This document shows positions 25,252 through 34,928 of a stretch of 51,458 bases of DNA, in pieces. The first letter of the stretch is position 1. Each line of letters starts with the position of its first letter. Source of the DNA: an uncultured Alphaproteobacteria bacterium (GTDB taxonomy: Bacteria; Pseudomonadota; Alphaproteobacteria; Rhodobacterales; Rhodobacteraceae); the NCBI GenBank assembly GCA_902524655.1, contig CABZEG010000011.1, positions 1-51,458 on the forward strand. Reading direction: 5' to 3'. A program made the translations under genes and the position numbers. A model generated the notes under the pieces. That model saw only the letters and a program-made list of their open reading frames with translations, was not told the DNA's origin and made no database searches.

Positions 25252-25309
25252 TTATATTTTATTTTATATTTTTAACTGTTACAGTTATTCTTTATTTGAG
25301 AGACCAAAC

Positions 25310-26683
25310 ATGTCAATTGAAAATGCTATAAGAGAGTTAAAAACTTTAATGGGAGATCGCATCTGCATTTCAGCATCTGAAAGAAAGCAGTATGGCCAAA
25401 ACGAAACCTATTACAAGGAAATGCTCCCAGACGCTGTTTGTTATCCAAAAGAAGAAAAAGAAGTGTCTGAAATCTTGGAAATATGCAACAAACATAAATG
25501 TCCAGTTATACCTTGGGGTACAGGAACTAGCCTTGAGGGAAATTCAATCCCTATAAATGGTGGAATAACTTTATCCTTTGAGAATATGAAAAATATCTTA
25601 AATGTAAATCCAGATGATATGGATGTTACAGTACAGCCCGGAATTACAAGAGAAGAGCTTAATATCAACTTGAAAGAATTTGGCTTATTTTTTCCTGTAG
25701 ACCCAGGAGCCAACGCGTCAATTGGAGGTATGGCAGCTACACGAGCTTCAGGTACAACAGCTGTTAGATATGGTACTATGAAAGAAAATGTGATCGGTCT
25801 AAAGGTTGTAATGTCGGATGGCAGAATCATAAAAACTGGCTCTAGAGCAAGAAAGTCTTCAGCTGGTTATGACCTCACGAAGCTAATAGTTGGATCGGAG
25901 GGAACACTAGGCGTAATAACAGAATTAACTTTACGGCTGCAAGGTATACCAGAGGAGATAGCATCTGCAATTTGTTCATTTCCAGATACATCTAGTGCAG
26001 TAAGGACTATAATTGAAACAATTCAACTTGGGATACCAATTGCAAGATCAGAACTTATGGATTCGACCTCCATCGAAGCTGTAAACGAATACTCAAAACT
26101 CGACTTACCAATAAAAGAACACTTATTTTTTGAATTTCATGGCAGCACAACTTCGGTAATGGAACAATCTGAAACCGTACAACAAATTGCGGCTGAGAAT
26201 GGTGGCAGCGATTTTCAATGGAGCACTGCAACTGAAGATAGAAACAAGCTTTGGAAGGCGAGGCACAACTATTATTATGCAATTAAAGCCAAAAACCCTA
26301 ACCACACATTTTTAGTGACCGATATTTGTGTGCCAATATCAAACTTAGCAGCAATGATAGATCAAACAGCTAAAGAGATGAAATCAAGGGGAATATCCCC
26401 CACTATAATGGGACATGTAGGTGATGGAAATTTTCACTCTGGAATTATGGTTAGACCTAACAATGATGATGATATAGATATGGCTAAAGATCTCACTAGG
26501 CGAATAGTAGAACGTGCCTTAGAATTGGAAGGTACATGCACTGGAGAGCATGGGGTCGGAATAGGTAAAATTGAGTTCATGGAAAAAGAGCATGGCGAGG
26601 CTTACCAGGTAATGTCTTCGATAAAAAGAACATTTGATCCAAATGGGATACTAAATCCTGGTAAGGTTGTAAAAATTAACTAG
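25310..26683 (+). CDS. FAD-linked oxidase, D-lactate dehydrogenase / GlcD type
   Basis: A 457-residue flavoprotein of the FAD_binding_4 family. The FAD-binding pieces are VIPWGTGTSLEGNSIP, VQPGITREELN, GANASIGGMAATRASGT and KLIVGSEGTLGVITELTL; the catalytic C-terminal half has MGHVGDGNFH, GEHGVGIGKIEFM and the ending PNGILNPGKVV. This combination matches cytochrome-linked D-lactate dehydrogenase (LDHD type), though glycolate oxidase subunit GlcD and D-2-hydroxyglutarate dehydrogenase are close relatives. No Fe-S partner (GlcF) is adjacent, which favours a self-contained 2-hydroxyacid dehydrogenase feeding electrons to the respiratory chain. Its 3' end overlaps convergent recN by 8 bases. Confidence 0.88.
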   Translation: MSIENAIRELKTLMGDRICISASERKQYGQNETYYKEMLPDAVCYPKEEKEVSEILEICNKHKCPVIPWGTGTSLEGNSIPINGGITLSFENMKNILNVNPDDMDVTVQPGITREELNINLKEFGLFFPVDPGANASIGGMAATRASGTTAVRYGTMKENVIGLKVVMSDGRIIKTGSRARKSSAGYDLTKLIVGSEGTLGVITELTLRLQGIPEEIASAICSFPDTSSAVRTIIETIQLGIPIARSELMDSTSIEAVNEYSKLDLPIKEHLFFEFHGSTTSVMEQSETVQQIAAENGGSDFQWSTATEDRNKLWKARHNYYYAIKAKNPNHTFLVTDICVPISNLAAMIDQTAKEMKSRGISPTIMGHVGDGNFHSGIMVRPNNDDDIDMAKDLTRRIVERALELEGTCTGEHGVGIGKIEFMEKEHGEAYQVMSSIKRTFDPNGILNPGKVVKIN

Positions 26684-28340
26684 TTTCTTTACTTGAATTT
26701 CTCAATTTGGCTGCTGCGGCCATAGCTTCAGAGGTTACCAATTCTCCCGATAGCATTCTTGCTATTTCCCTAATAGTCTTTTCTTCATTCAGGCTAACGA
26801 CTGTTGTAATTGTTAACGTGTTGGAGTTAGTTTTCTCTACCTTAAGATGGTTATCAGAATAAGCTGCAACTTGAGGAGAATGGGTGACAACTAATACCTG
26901 TTCATGTTTAGATACTTCGAGCAATCTTTTTCCAATTGCTGACGCTGTAGCTCCACCGACGCCTCTGTCAATCTCATCGAAGATTTGCGTTTTATTATTA
27001 TTATTTTCTCCCAAAAAGCATAGCTTTGCAGCAAGAAGAAATCTTGATAACTCTCCACCAGAAGCAATTTTATTAAGCGGCTTAAAGCCAGAGCCTGGAT
27101 TAATTTCAGTAGTAAAGCAAACATAATCAAATCCAAATCTAGACTCTTTATCCACTCTTATATCTGTTTTAAACCTAGCTGACTCCAGCCTTAAAGGCTT
27201 CAATTCTTTTTCTATCTTTTTATCCAAAATAGAGGCAAATTTTTGTCTTTCGTTTGATAGAAAAATTGTTTCTCGCTTAAACTGTTCCTCTCTAAATTTG
27301 ACCTCCTTCTCTATTTCATTTATTTTTTCATCAACTCCTTTAATACTAATTAAATCCTCCTCCAGTGAACTTTTCAGATTAAAGATTTGGTCCAACTCAA
27401 CATTGTGTGCCCTACATATTCTCTTTATTGAATGGTACCGATCTTCTATTTCAATAAGCTGCCTTTCACTATGAAGACTTGCTTCTCTGAGTTGTTCTAA
27501 ATTATCACAAGCTTGCGAAAAGTGTTCTAATGCAACATAAAACTCTTCGATTGGCAAATTAAATTTGGGGTCTACTTTTTTTTGTAATCTTTCAAGCGAT
27601 TTTACGGCACCTAAAATGCTCTCTTCCACGAGCTCCCGATTCAAATTTTGAAAAGCATCGATGATACCAGAGCTATTTCGACTCACTTTTTTCAACTCGT
27701 CTCTACGTGACTCAATACTCTCCAATTCGCTATCATGTAGTTCCAGCTCAGTAATTTCTTTAATTGATCTTTCCAGAAAGTCTGTATTTTCTACCAGATC
27801 TTTTCTTTTATACTCGGTACCTAGAAGTTTTTTTAATTTTCCAATTTCAGTCCATGACTTCTCAACATTATTTACAATTTGCTGTAAATTACCAAAGGAG
27901 TCCAGCAATCCTCTATGAGTTTTTACGTTTAATAACCCTTGCTCCTCGAACTGACCATTTAAATCTAGTATTAGGTTGCCTAGTTCTCGAACCATTTCGA
28001 CTGAACAGGGAACGTCATTAACAAAAGCTCTTCGCTTGCTATTGGCACCTATGCTCTGTCTCAATATTATGTTATCGCTTAATGAAAAACCTTTTTCAGC
28101 CAGAAATTGACTTGCTAAGCCCTCTTTATCTAATTGGAACTCTCCGATAAGAGCTCCGGTATCGCCAAAATTTCCAAGCTCAATCCTTGTATTTTTTTTG
28201 CCAAAAAGATATCCCAAGCAATCCAAAAGAATTGATTTACCAGCACCTGTCTCACCGGTAAGTACGTTTAGACCTGAGGTAAATTCCAGTTCCAGATCAT
28301 CAATTAAAAAAATATTTTGTACAAATAGTTTTTTTATCAA
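26676..28340 (-). CDS. recN: DNA repair protein RecN
   Basis: A 554-residue SMC-like ATPase. Walker A GETGAGKS lies in the N-terminal head (NVLTGETGAGKSILLDCLGYL), a long coiled coil fills the middle, and the C-terminal head has the ABC signature IASGGELSRFLLAAKL, Walker B KTQIFDEIDRGVGG and the VVTHSPQVAAYSDNHL switch. RecN holds broken DNA ends together and helps RecA-dependent double-strand break repair. TTG start two codons after the bamD stop. It is the last gene of the long minus-strand cluster, and no SOS box is visible upstream since it lies in the operon. Confidence 0.96.
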   Translation of the reverse strand: MIKKLFVQNIFLIDDLELEFTSGLNVLTGETGAGKSILLDCLGYLFGKKNTRIELGNFGDTGALIGEFQLDKEGLASQFLAEKGFSLSDNIILRQSIGANSKRRAFVNDVPCSVEMVRELGNLILDLNGQFEEQGLLNVKTHRGLLDSFGNLQQIVNNVEKSWTEIGKLKKLLGTEYKRKDLVENTDFLERSIKEITELELHDSELESIESRRDELKKVSRNSSGIIDAFQNLNRELVEESILGAVKSLERLQKKVDPKFNLPIEEFYVALEHFSQACDNLEQLREASLHSERQLIEIEDRYHSIKRICRAHNVELDQIFNLKSSLEEDLISIKGVDEKINEIEKEVKFREEQFKRETIFLSNERQKFASILDKKIEKELKPLRLESARFKTDIRVDKESRFGFDYVCFTTEINPGSGFKPLNKIASGGELSRFLLAAKLCFLGENNNNKTQIFDEIDRGVGGATASAIGKRLLEVSKHEQVLVVTHSPQVAAYSDNHLKVEKTNSNTLTITTVVSLNEEKTIREIARMLSGELVTSEAMAAAAKLRNSSKETS

Positions 28341-28341
28341 G

Positions 28342-29112
28342 CTAATTCAGTCCTGACTTATCAATTAAGCTATCTGCCTCACCGGTCCAGCTACTGTCTG
28401 GGAACTTTTTTCTCATATATTCTCTTTCCGATAGTGCCTCTCTAAATAGACCAACCACTAAAAAGCTTTCAATTAGTCTGTAGGACACTTCGGGTAAAAA
28501 CTTTGAAACTTTGGTGCTTTTCTTTATTTTTTTTAATCTTTTCATAGCGGCGGTTGGGTTATTTCTCTTTAAATAATATCTACCAACATTTAGCTGCTGC
28601 CCCACTAAGAATTCTCTTGCGGTGAAAATGTTTCTCTGTACTTCTTTTTTAAAACTACTTTTGGGGTATAAACTTTGGAAAGCAGTAAAACTTGCTATAC
28701 AATCTCGTGCGGCTGCTTGATCTCTTTCAATAATATCTATCTCATCACAAAAACTCTTTGATCTAAAAAATAGTACTTTTTGAGCTTTAGTGCTTTCAGG
28801 ATAGAGACTTAAAAACTTGCTCGCGGCTATCCGTGAGTCTTCAAACTTTTTCGCTCGATAATAGGCCTCTACAGCTTTACTTAATCCTAGCTCGTCTTCT
28901 ACTGTATATGGAAAATACCTGTTAACCTCAAAGTAGTAGTCCCCAGCCCGTTCGAAATAGCCTTTTTCATATGCTTCATCCCCAAGTTTGATTATCTCTG
29001 CAGGAGAATTGCTTTCATTAATCTCGCTGGGTAACTTGTTAGTGCAACCTAGCAGTAGAAAAAGCACCCCGTACCTAAAGAAAATTTTTAACAAAGCTGA
29101 CAAATGAAGCAT
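28342..29112 (-). CDS. bamD: Outer-membrane assembly lipoprotein BamD
   Basis: A 256-residue lipoprotein with TPR repeats. A hydrophobic signal (about 7-22) ends in the lipobox LLLGC, so Cys23 should be lipid-modified. The TPR-type sequence begins with IIKLGDEAYEKGYFERAGDYYFEVNRYFPYT, the usual BamD repeat 1, and continues with SRIAASKFLSLYP and DCIASFTAFQSLYP. BamD is the essential partner of BamA for folding outer-membrane beta-barrels. It lies between lpxC and recN, and follows lpxC by 63 bases, an order common in alphaproteobacteria. Confidence 0.93.
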   Translation of the reverse strand: MLHLSALLKIFFRYGVLFLLLGCTNKLPSEINESNSPAEIIKLGDEAYEKGYFERAGDYYFEVNRYFPYTVEDELGLSKAVEAYYRAKKFEDSRIAASKFLSLYPESTKAQKVLFFRSKSFCDEIDIIERDQAAARDCIASFTAFQSLYPKSSFKKEVQRNIFTAREFLVGQQLNVGRYYLKRNNPTAAMKRLKKIKKSTKVSKFLPEVSYRLIESFLVVGLFREALSEREYMRKKFPDSSWTGEADSLIDKSGLN

Positions 29113-29175
29113 TCCTCTTTCTAACTTCTATATCGAGCAAAAGTCAAGATTAGTAGTTAAAAATTCAAAAAGTCT

Positions 29176-30105
29176 CTATTGATACAGTATATTCTTTGTA
29201 TCAGTCTCTGAAATATTGAAACCTGGAAGCTTATCTTTATCTCGATCTGAGAAATCTTTGCTTATGAAAACGTCTCCTCTTTTAAAGCTTTCTCGCAACA
29301 AAAGATTTGTGAGGCCATGACCACCAGAGCAAGACACAAATTTACCTAGAATTGGCCTCCCTACGAGGCTCAGGTCTCCGAGAGCATCAAGTATCTTATG
29401 TCGAATACACTCATCTTCATATCTCAGTCCATCTTGTGCCATCATATCGTCTTTCCCAACAACAATTGCGTTTTCTATTCCTCCCCCCAAAGCAAAACCC
29501 TCTTCCTTCAGTCGAAGTACATCACTGCTCCGACAAAACGTCCTACTGTCACAGATTTCTCGAACGAACGCTCCATTTACTATCGGCATATCAAGGCTTT
29601 GTTTACTGAGTGCTGTTCCAGGCCAGTCCATCTTGAAATCTATCGAGAAAGTATTTGCAGGTCTTAATTCTGCCCAAGCATTCGAACTGCCCACTCGAAT
29701 ACTGTTTACTACTTGATATAGTTTAGCCTTCTTTTCTAGCTCAACGACTCCTGACTCAAGTATTGCTTTTACAAATATTCTCGAGGAACCATCAAATATG
29801 GGAACTTCAGCCTCATTCAACTCTACCAACGCATTGTGAATTCCCAGCCCTGCAAACGCAGCCAAAATATGTTCGGCAGTTATTATCGAAACCCCACATG
29901 CATTTGTAAGTTGTGTTCGAAGATAGGTCTTGGACACATTTTCAAAACTAGCCTTAACGTAGGCTTTATCGCCTTCAATATCTAATCTTTTAAAGAATAT
30001 ACCGTAGTCTGCTGGTGCTGGATGGACGGTCATATTTACATCTTTACCAAAATGCAACCCTTTACCTAAAAGCGTGAACGATTTTTTAATTGACTTCTGA
30101 AACAT
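29176..30105 (-). CDS. lpxC: UDP-3-O-acyl-N-acetylglucosamine deacetylase
   Basis: A 309-residue zinc deacetylase that commits UDP-3-O-acyl-GlcNAc to lipid A synthesis. SFTLLGKGLHFGKDV at the start, STAEHILAAFAGLGI with a zinc-ligand histidine, the ELNEAEVPIFDGSS block and CIRHKILDALGDLSLVG (HKxxD, the remaining ligands) identify it; the catalytic base region is CSGGHGLTNLLL. The presence of lpxC shows a Gram-negative cell with LPS. It follows ftsZ by 80 bases, the standard position in this cluster. Confidence 0.96.
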   Translation of the reverse strand: MFQKSIKKSFTLLGKGLHFGKDVNMTVHPAPADYGIFFKRLDIEGDKAYVKASFENVSKTYLRTQLTNACGVSIITAEHILAAFAGLGIHNALVELNEAEVPIFDGSSRIFVKAILESGVVELEKKAKLYQVVNSIRVGSSNAWAELRPANTFSIDFKMDWPGTALSKQSLDMPIVNGAFVREICDSRTFCRSSDVLRLKEEGFALGGGIENAIVVGKDDMMAQDGLRYEDECIRHKILDALGDLSLVGRPILGKFVSCSGGHGLTNLLLRESFKRGDVFISKDFSDRDKDKLPGFNISETDTKNILYQ

Positions 30106-30185
30106 AGCAACCTTCGTCTATATAGTTACTTGAATGATCAGAAAGCTCAATACACACTTATATGTCAGAATAATTCAATTATTGC

Positions 30186-31670
30186 TCAATTGGCTTGTCG
30201 ACGTAAAAAAGCTGGAATCTCTAATTTGCTTTCATCTTCTCTATCTGTAATTAAATTTTCTTTTTCTTCAAATACAGTACTTTGAATATCTTTTTTATCT
30301 TCTCTCTCTCTTTTTTCTCTAAACCCTGTCATACGTTTTATAAGATTGTTTAATCCCCTTCCTGAAACATTAGATTCGTTATTTTGTTTTCTTGAGGGTA
30401 TATTTATTTCTGATGCAGATTGATTATGCGGTCCCTTCACTTCTTTCTCAGTTTCACTTTTTTCAGCGTTATCACGGGTTTCTGCAAATGAAAATTGTGC
30501 AGGATTTAAAGTACTTTCTTTTGGCTCGATCTCTGATTTTGCTTCGTCTGAAGCTTCTCTGTGTATACTGGATTCTGCCGGTTTTGTCTGCCTTTCTTGT
30601 TCGACATTTTCAGAAGAATAAGTCTGCTTGTTAGTCTCATCGATGTCTATATCATTTGATCCCTCTAACTCATTTATGCTTTGAGACTTGGGCTTTGAAA
30701 ATTCTGCAACATCTATTCCAGTGGCTACTACAGATACTCTTATAGAGCCTGTAAGATCGGAGTCAAAGGTCGATCCAATTATTATATTTGCCTCTGGGTC
30801 TACTTCGTCTCTTATCCTATTTGCGGCCTCATCTACCTCAAAAAGTGTCATGTCATTGCTGCCAGTCACGTTTATAAGTACTCCTGTAGCTCCCTTTAGC
30901 GAAATCTCGTCCAGTAAGGGATTGGCTATCGCCTTTTCGGCGGCTTGTAAAGCTCTATCCTCACCACTCGCTTCTCCTGTACCCATCATCGCTTTTCCCA
31001 TCTCATCCATGACTGACTTAACGTCGGCAAAGTCTAAATTGATATGTCCAGGCTTAACCATGAGGTCTGTTACCCCTTTTACGCCTTGATAGAGTACATC
31101 ATCAGCCATAGAAAAAGCTTCTGTGAAAGTCGTTTTTTCTGTAGCAAGTCTAAATAAGTTTTGATTAGGAATTACTATCAGAGTGTCTACAACCTTTTGA
31201 AGTGCTGATATTCCAAAGTCAGCTTGTTTCATTCTAGTCGATCCTTCAAATTGAAAAGGTTTTGTAACAACACCTACCGTAAGTATGCCCTTCTGCCTGG
31301 CCAGCTCAGCGACAATGGGAGCTGCCCCCGTTCCTGTGCCGCCTCCCATTCCAGCTGTTATAAAACATAGATTTGCTCCATCTAGGATGTCAGCAATCTG
31401 TTCAGTACTTTCAACTGCAGCGTCGCTTCCTACCTCCGGTTTCGCACCGGCTCCAAGTCCTTGAGTTCTCTTTAAACCCAACTGTATCTTGGTATTAGCG
31501 TTAGACTGCTGTAGGGCTTGTGCATCCGTATTTGCCGCTACGAATTCTGCTCCCTCCAGATTTTTTAACATCATATTGTTTACGGCGTTGCCGCCGGCAC
31601 CTCCAATACCAAATACTAGTATGCGAGGCTTCAACTCCTGATGTTCAGGAATCCTGATATTTATTGCCAT
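30186..31670 (-). CDS. ftsZ: Cell division GTPase FtsZ
   Basis: A 494-residue tubulin homologue that forms the division ring. The GTP-binding signature [13 protein letters not shown] (about 107-118), the N-terminal [12 protein letters not shown] and the T7 loop [11 protein letters not shown] identify it. After about residue 320 comes a long, charged, poorly ordered linker of roughly 155 residues, typical of alphaproteobacteria, and the C-terminal peptide [11 protein letters not shown] that binds FtsA, MinC or ZipA-like partners. ATG start. A candidate promoter is at 31715-31743 with GANTC sites around the -10. Confidence 0.98.
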   Translation of the reverse strand: MAINIRIPEHQELKPRILVFGIGGAGGNAVNNMMLKNLEGAEFVAANTDAQALQQSNANTKIQLGLKRTQGLGAGAKPEVGSDAAVESTEQIADILDGANLCFITAGMGGGTGTGAAPIVAELARQKGILTVGVVTKPFQFEGSTRMKQADFGISALQKVVDTLIVIPNQNLFRLATEKTTFTEAFSMADDVLYQGVKGVTDLMVKPGHINLDFADVKSVMDEMGKAMMGTGEASGEDRALQAAEKAIANPLLDEISLKGATGVLINVTGSNDMTLFEVDEAANRIRDEVDPEANIIIGSTFDSDLTGSIRVSVVATGIDVAEFSKPKSQSINELEGSNDIDIDETNKQTYSSENVEQERQTKPAESSIHREASDEAKSEIEPKESTLNPAQFSFAETRDNAEKSETEKEVKGPHNQSASEINIPSRKQNNESNVSGRGLNNLIKRMTGFREKREREDKKDIQSTVFEEKENLITDREDESKLEIPAFLRRQAN

Positions 31671-31714
31671 TATTGCCTGCCATTATGTTTTATCGTTTTT
31701 TACTGCTGATTCGT

Positions 31715-31743
31715 ATAATAACCGAATCACTTTAACTCGTCAC
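31715..31743 (-). promoter_or_regulatory. Candidate ftsZ promoter with two flanking GANTC sites
   Basis: On the minus strand, GTGACG (31743-31738) and TATTAT (31720-31715) are separated by 17 bases in the 111-base ftsA-ftsZ gap. A 6-base inverted repeat GATTCG...CGAATC (31728-31723 and 31713-31708) straddles the -10, and each arm contains a GANTC, the CcrM methylation target of alphaproteobacteria. Confidence 0.4.
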
Positions 31744-31781
31744 CTTTTTTATATTCAATTTGAGTTTTTCTGAGGAAAGTT

Positions 31782-33113
31782 TTACCAGTTTGATTTAACC
31801 CAACGCCATGTTCTCCTAATTAATTCATCTCCCTCATGTTCAAAAGGTGCTTTAAAATCCCAAATCTCATCTTGTGGTTGAGCCAAATTTAATGCGAGGC
31901 CTATAACAGCAGCAGCTTCAGGGCCGTGAGCCGAAGCAGGCAAGCCTTGAATTCTCATTGGCACAGCAACACGCGTTGGTTTTCCAAGAAACATGGACGT
32001 GAAATCTAATATGTTTGCTAACTTACTACCACCGCCAGTTAAAACGATTTTTTGTCCTGGTAGAAATTCGAAATCCGACATATCTAATATATTTCTTAGT
32101 GAGTCAAAAATCTCTTCAACTCTGGGCCTTATTACTCCTAATAGTTCAGACTTTGTTATAGTTCTTCTGTCAGTATAAAAATCTGCACCAGTCTCAGGTA
32201 ATTCAATAGTTTCTCTATCATCTGAGTTCGTTGGCATCAAACCACCGTGTAAAACTTTCAATCTCTCAGCTGCCAAAAAAGAAATTTGAAATGCCTGCAT
32301 AATGTCACCAGTTATATGATTTCCACCAATTCGTATCGACTCAGAAAAAATTAAATTCTTCCGAAAGAAAATTGACATGCTGGAATTAGCAGCTCCTAAG
32401 TCAATACAAACAACACCTAATTCCATTTCATCTTCAAGAAGGCTTGATTGTCCAGAGACGTAGGGAGCAAGTGCTATTCCTGCCAAAGACAAATCACATT
32501 TGTTTAAACAAGTAACCATATTCTTTATTATATCTGACTGGATAGAAACTATGTTTACGTCAACTGCCACCTTAGATCCACTTATTCCCCTAGGGTCCAT
32601 GTATCCGTGTTTATCATCAACGCTAAAATTAACTGGTAGGGCATGAATTATTTCTGTTTTTAAATCATCATTGGCAATATTAAGTTTTGACAGCGCATGT
32701 CCTATATCCAGCCCTGTTACTTCCCTCTGAGTAAAGTCAATAGATGAAGATATTAAATTAGATTTTTGAGTGCCACTGGAAAAAGTTAAAAAAACATTCT
32801 CAATTAAACAGCCCGCCATTTTTTGAGCACGCTGGATAACTGTCCTTATTGCACTTTCTGCTTCTCTCATCTCATATATTTCACCATTCCTGATACCTCT
32901 AGATTTTGTAGTTGAAGCACCAATAACTCTGAAAGTCACTCCACTTTGTGATTTACCTATTGAGAAAGAATTTATTTGATTTGATTCTGTAATTGAAACT
33001 ACAAGGCACATTACCTTTGAGGTCCCGATGTCTAATAGTGCAACTGTTCCCTTCTTTATTGCTAACAGCCTTTTTTGTCTTAACTGCCTCTGACTCTGTA
33101 ACAATTTCCTCAA
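31782..33113 (-). CDS. ftsA: Cell division protein FtsA
   Basis: A 443-residue actin-like ATPase that anchors FtsZ to the membrane. The phosphate 1 motif is VALLDIGTSKVMCLV, phosphate 2 VVCIDLGAANSSMSIF, and the adenosine motif GQKIVLTGGGSKL; the SHS2 (1C) domain lies between. The C-terminus ending in RRTWRWVKSNW looks amphipathic, as expected for the membrane-targeting helix. The start is a TTG whose last two bases form part of the ftsQ stop (TTGA overlap at 33110-33113), so expression is coupled to ftsQ. Confidence 0.96.
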   Translation of the reverse strand: MRKLLQSQRQLRQKRLLAIKKGTVALLDIGTSKVMCLVVSITESNQINSFSIGKSQSGVTFRVIGASTTKSRGIRNGEIYEMREAESAIRTVIQRAQKMAGCLIENVFLTFSSGTQKSNLISSSIDFTQREVTGLDIGHALSKLNIANDDLKTEIIHALPVNFSVDDKHGYMDPRGISGSKVAVDVNIVSIQSDIIKNMVTCLNKCDLSLAGIALAPYVSGQSSLLEDEMELGVVCIDLGAANSSMSIFFRKNLIFSESIRIGGNHITGDIMQAFQISFLAAERLKVLHGGLMPTNSDDRETIELPETGADFYTDRRTITKSELLGVIRPRVEEIFDSLRNILDMSDFEFLPGQKIVLTGGGSKLANILDFTSMFLGKPTRVAVPMRIQGLPASAHGPEAAAVIGLALNLAQPQDEIWDFKAPFEHEGDELIRRTWRWVKSNW

Positions 33114-33973
33114 CCCGCCAACCTTCCTGTTTTTTTACGATTATATTCTAAGGGTGGTATTTTCTTAAACTTTATTATTGGTTTATCGATATTTCTAAAG
33201 TCAACAGAAACTATAGGTTTTAAGAGCTTATTTGTCTCATTTAAAAACATATGCATCAACTCTAATGCTTTGTTCAACTTATTCTCGGGCAATTTGAAAA
33301 CCAACCCATCTTTCATATGAACATTCCATCGTCTTTCACCAACCCACTCATAGTACAATACGTCAGACTTATGGGATCCCATTTCATTTACTAGTAATAA
33401 AAGTTCGCGGATGTTTTTTGATCCATTTTTTCCGACTAAAAGAGGAAAACTCGACAAACCCTCATAATCAGGATTTGTTGACAAAATGACTCCATTATTA
33501 TCAAGGACCTCATATAACTCTTTATTGAAAAAGACTAATGCTTCTTTTCTTTCAACTACATTTACATTTACCAGTCCATCAGTAGAAAATTTAACAAATG
33601 CTTTATCTACCTTATTTATTTTTTGTATTTTTTCTCTCAAGGACTGAGCTTTTAATGCAGAAAACCCCTCAGCCGCAGCTTTTTGAACCAGAATTGTTAT
33701 CTCTTTTTTCAAAGGTTCCTTGGCACCTTCTACTGAGATTCTATTTATAGATAATTCCGTTAGCCCTCTATACAGAGCCGAACTTTCCTCACTTAAGAGT
33801 TTAATTTCTTCATTTAGATTTATGTTCTCATGTAGTAATTTTATTGATAGCAATACTATTGAAAACAAAAAAATTGTCATCAAAAGTAGCTTAAACCAAG
33901 ACTTGTAAAATAGTCTGTTTACCTTGTAAAATAATTTTGATGGTGCTGGGTCGTTAGATTTCAATAAGTTCAT
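33110..33973 (-). CDS. ftsQ: Cell division protein FtsQ
   Basis: A 287-residue bitopic membrane protein. One hydrophobic helix lies around residues 31-49 after a basic N-terminus, followed by a POTRA-like segment (LTELSINRISVEGAKE) and a beta domain containing ALVFFNKELYEVLDNNGVIL and LPLLVGKNGSKN-like sequence. It links early FtsA/FtsZ with the septal synthases and binds FtsL and FtsB. Weakly conserved, so identity rests on the fold pattern and its position between ddl and ftsA. Confidence 0.9.
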   Translation of the reverse strand: MNLLKSNDPAPSKLFYKVNRLFYKSWFKLLLMTIFLFSIVLLSIKLLHENINLNEEIKLLSEESSALYRGLTELSINRISVEGAKEPLKKEITILVQKAAAEGFSALKAQSLREKIQKINKVDKAFVKFSTDGLVNVNVVERKEALVFFNKELYEVLDNNGVILSTNPDYEGLSSFPLLVGKNGSKNIRELLLLVNEMGSHKSDVLYYEWVGERRWNVHMKDGLVFKLPENKLNKALELMHMFLNETNKLLKPIVSVDFRNIDKPIIKFKKIPPLEYNRKKTGRLAG

Positions 33974-33981
33974 TTTTTTAC

Positions 33982-34926
33982 CTATTTATTACAAGATGCG
34001 TCTTTAATTAACTCTGAGCAAAGGTATTTTAAGTCTAAACCGAGATATCTTGCTTGTTCGGGCACAAGTGAAGTTTTTGTCATTCCTGGTTGGGTATTGA
34101 GTTCAAGGATGTATAAGCCTTTATTGCCATCGTTTTCATTCCATCTAAAATCCGAACGAGTAACACCTCTACAACCCAAAGCATTATGTGCCTTAACTGC
34201 ATAGTTAATGCACAAATCGAATATCTCCTGAGGAATGTCTGCAGGTATTATATGCTTGGAACCACCAGTCTTATACTTCGCATCATAATTATACCACTCG
34301 TCAGTTACTATGTCTGTAACTGTCAACGGTTTTCCATTAAGAACGGAAACAGTTAACTCTCTTCCAGGGATATATTTTTCTAAAAGATACCTTCTGTCTA
34401 GCTTTGCTCTACACTCGACTACTTTCTCAAGATCTTCTCTATATTTAATCAAGTTAATTCCAACAGAAGAACCTCCATTATTTGGCTTTATTACAAATGG
34501 GAGAGCAATGGGTATCCGCTTTAATTGGTCTATCTCATTTATTAACAAATCCTCTATTACTGGCAATCCAGATGTCTTAAATATTTTTTTTGAAATAAAT
34601 TTATTCATGGCTATCGCTGAAGATAAAACTCCTGAATGCGTATATGGAATTTTTAGTGTCTCAAACAAACCCTGTATAGTTCCATCCTCTCCGATACCAC
34701 CGTGCAGGGCATTAAAGATAACGTCTGGATTTTTGCTTTTTACAATCTCAGCCATCTCACACATATTGACCGAATTCATACTTACCGCTTCCACATCAAA
34801 CTGTGTTTTTTTCAATGCATCTATACAGGATTCCGCAGTTGAATTAGATACCTCTTTCTCTTCCGAAACTCCTCCTTGCAAAACTAAAACTTTTGAGATA
34901 TTTTTGCGGTTGTGTATGTTATTCAA
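33982..34926 (-). CDS. ddl: D-alanine--D-alanine ligase
   Basis: A 314-residue ATP-grasp enzyme that makes the D-Ala-D-Ala dipeptide of peptidoglycan. It shows VLVLQGGVSEEKEVS at the start, NALHGGIGEDGTIQGLFE, the ATP-grasp strand FVIKPNNGGSSVGI and the metal-binding LYILELNTQPGMTKTSLVP. Start is TTG at 34926, two bases after the murB stop and preceded by GGGAGAAAG. ftsQ follows after 8 bases. Confidence 0.96.
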   Translation of the reverse strand: MNNIHNRKNISKVLVLQGGVSEEKEVSNSTAESCIDALKKTQFDVEAVSMNSVNMCEMAEIVKSKNPDVIFNALHGGIGEDGTIQGLFETLKIPYTHSGVLSSAIAMNKFISKKIFKTSGLPVIEDLLINEIDQLKRIPIALPFVIKPNNGGSSVGINLIKYREDLEKVVECRAKLDRRYLLEKYIPGRELTVSVLNGKPLTVTDIVTDEWYNYDAKYKTGGSKHIIPADIPQEIFDLCINYAVKAHNALGCRGVTRSDFRWNENDGNKGLYILELNTQPGMTKTSLVPEQARYLGLDLKYLCSELIKDASCNK

Positions 34927-34928
34927 AC

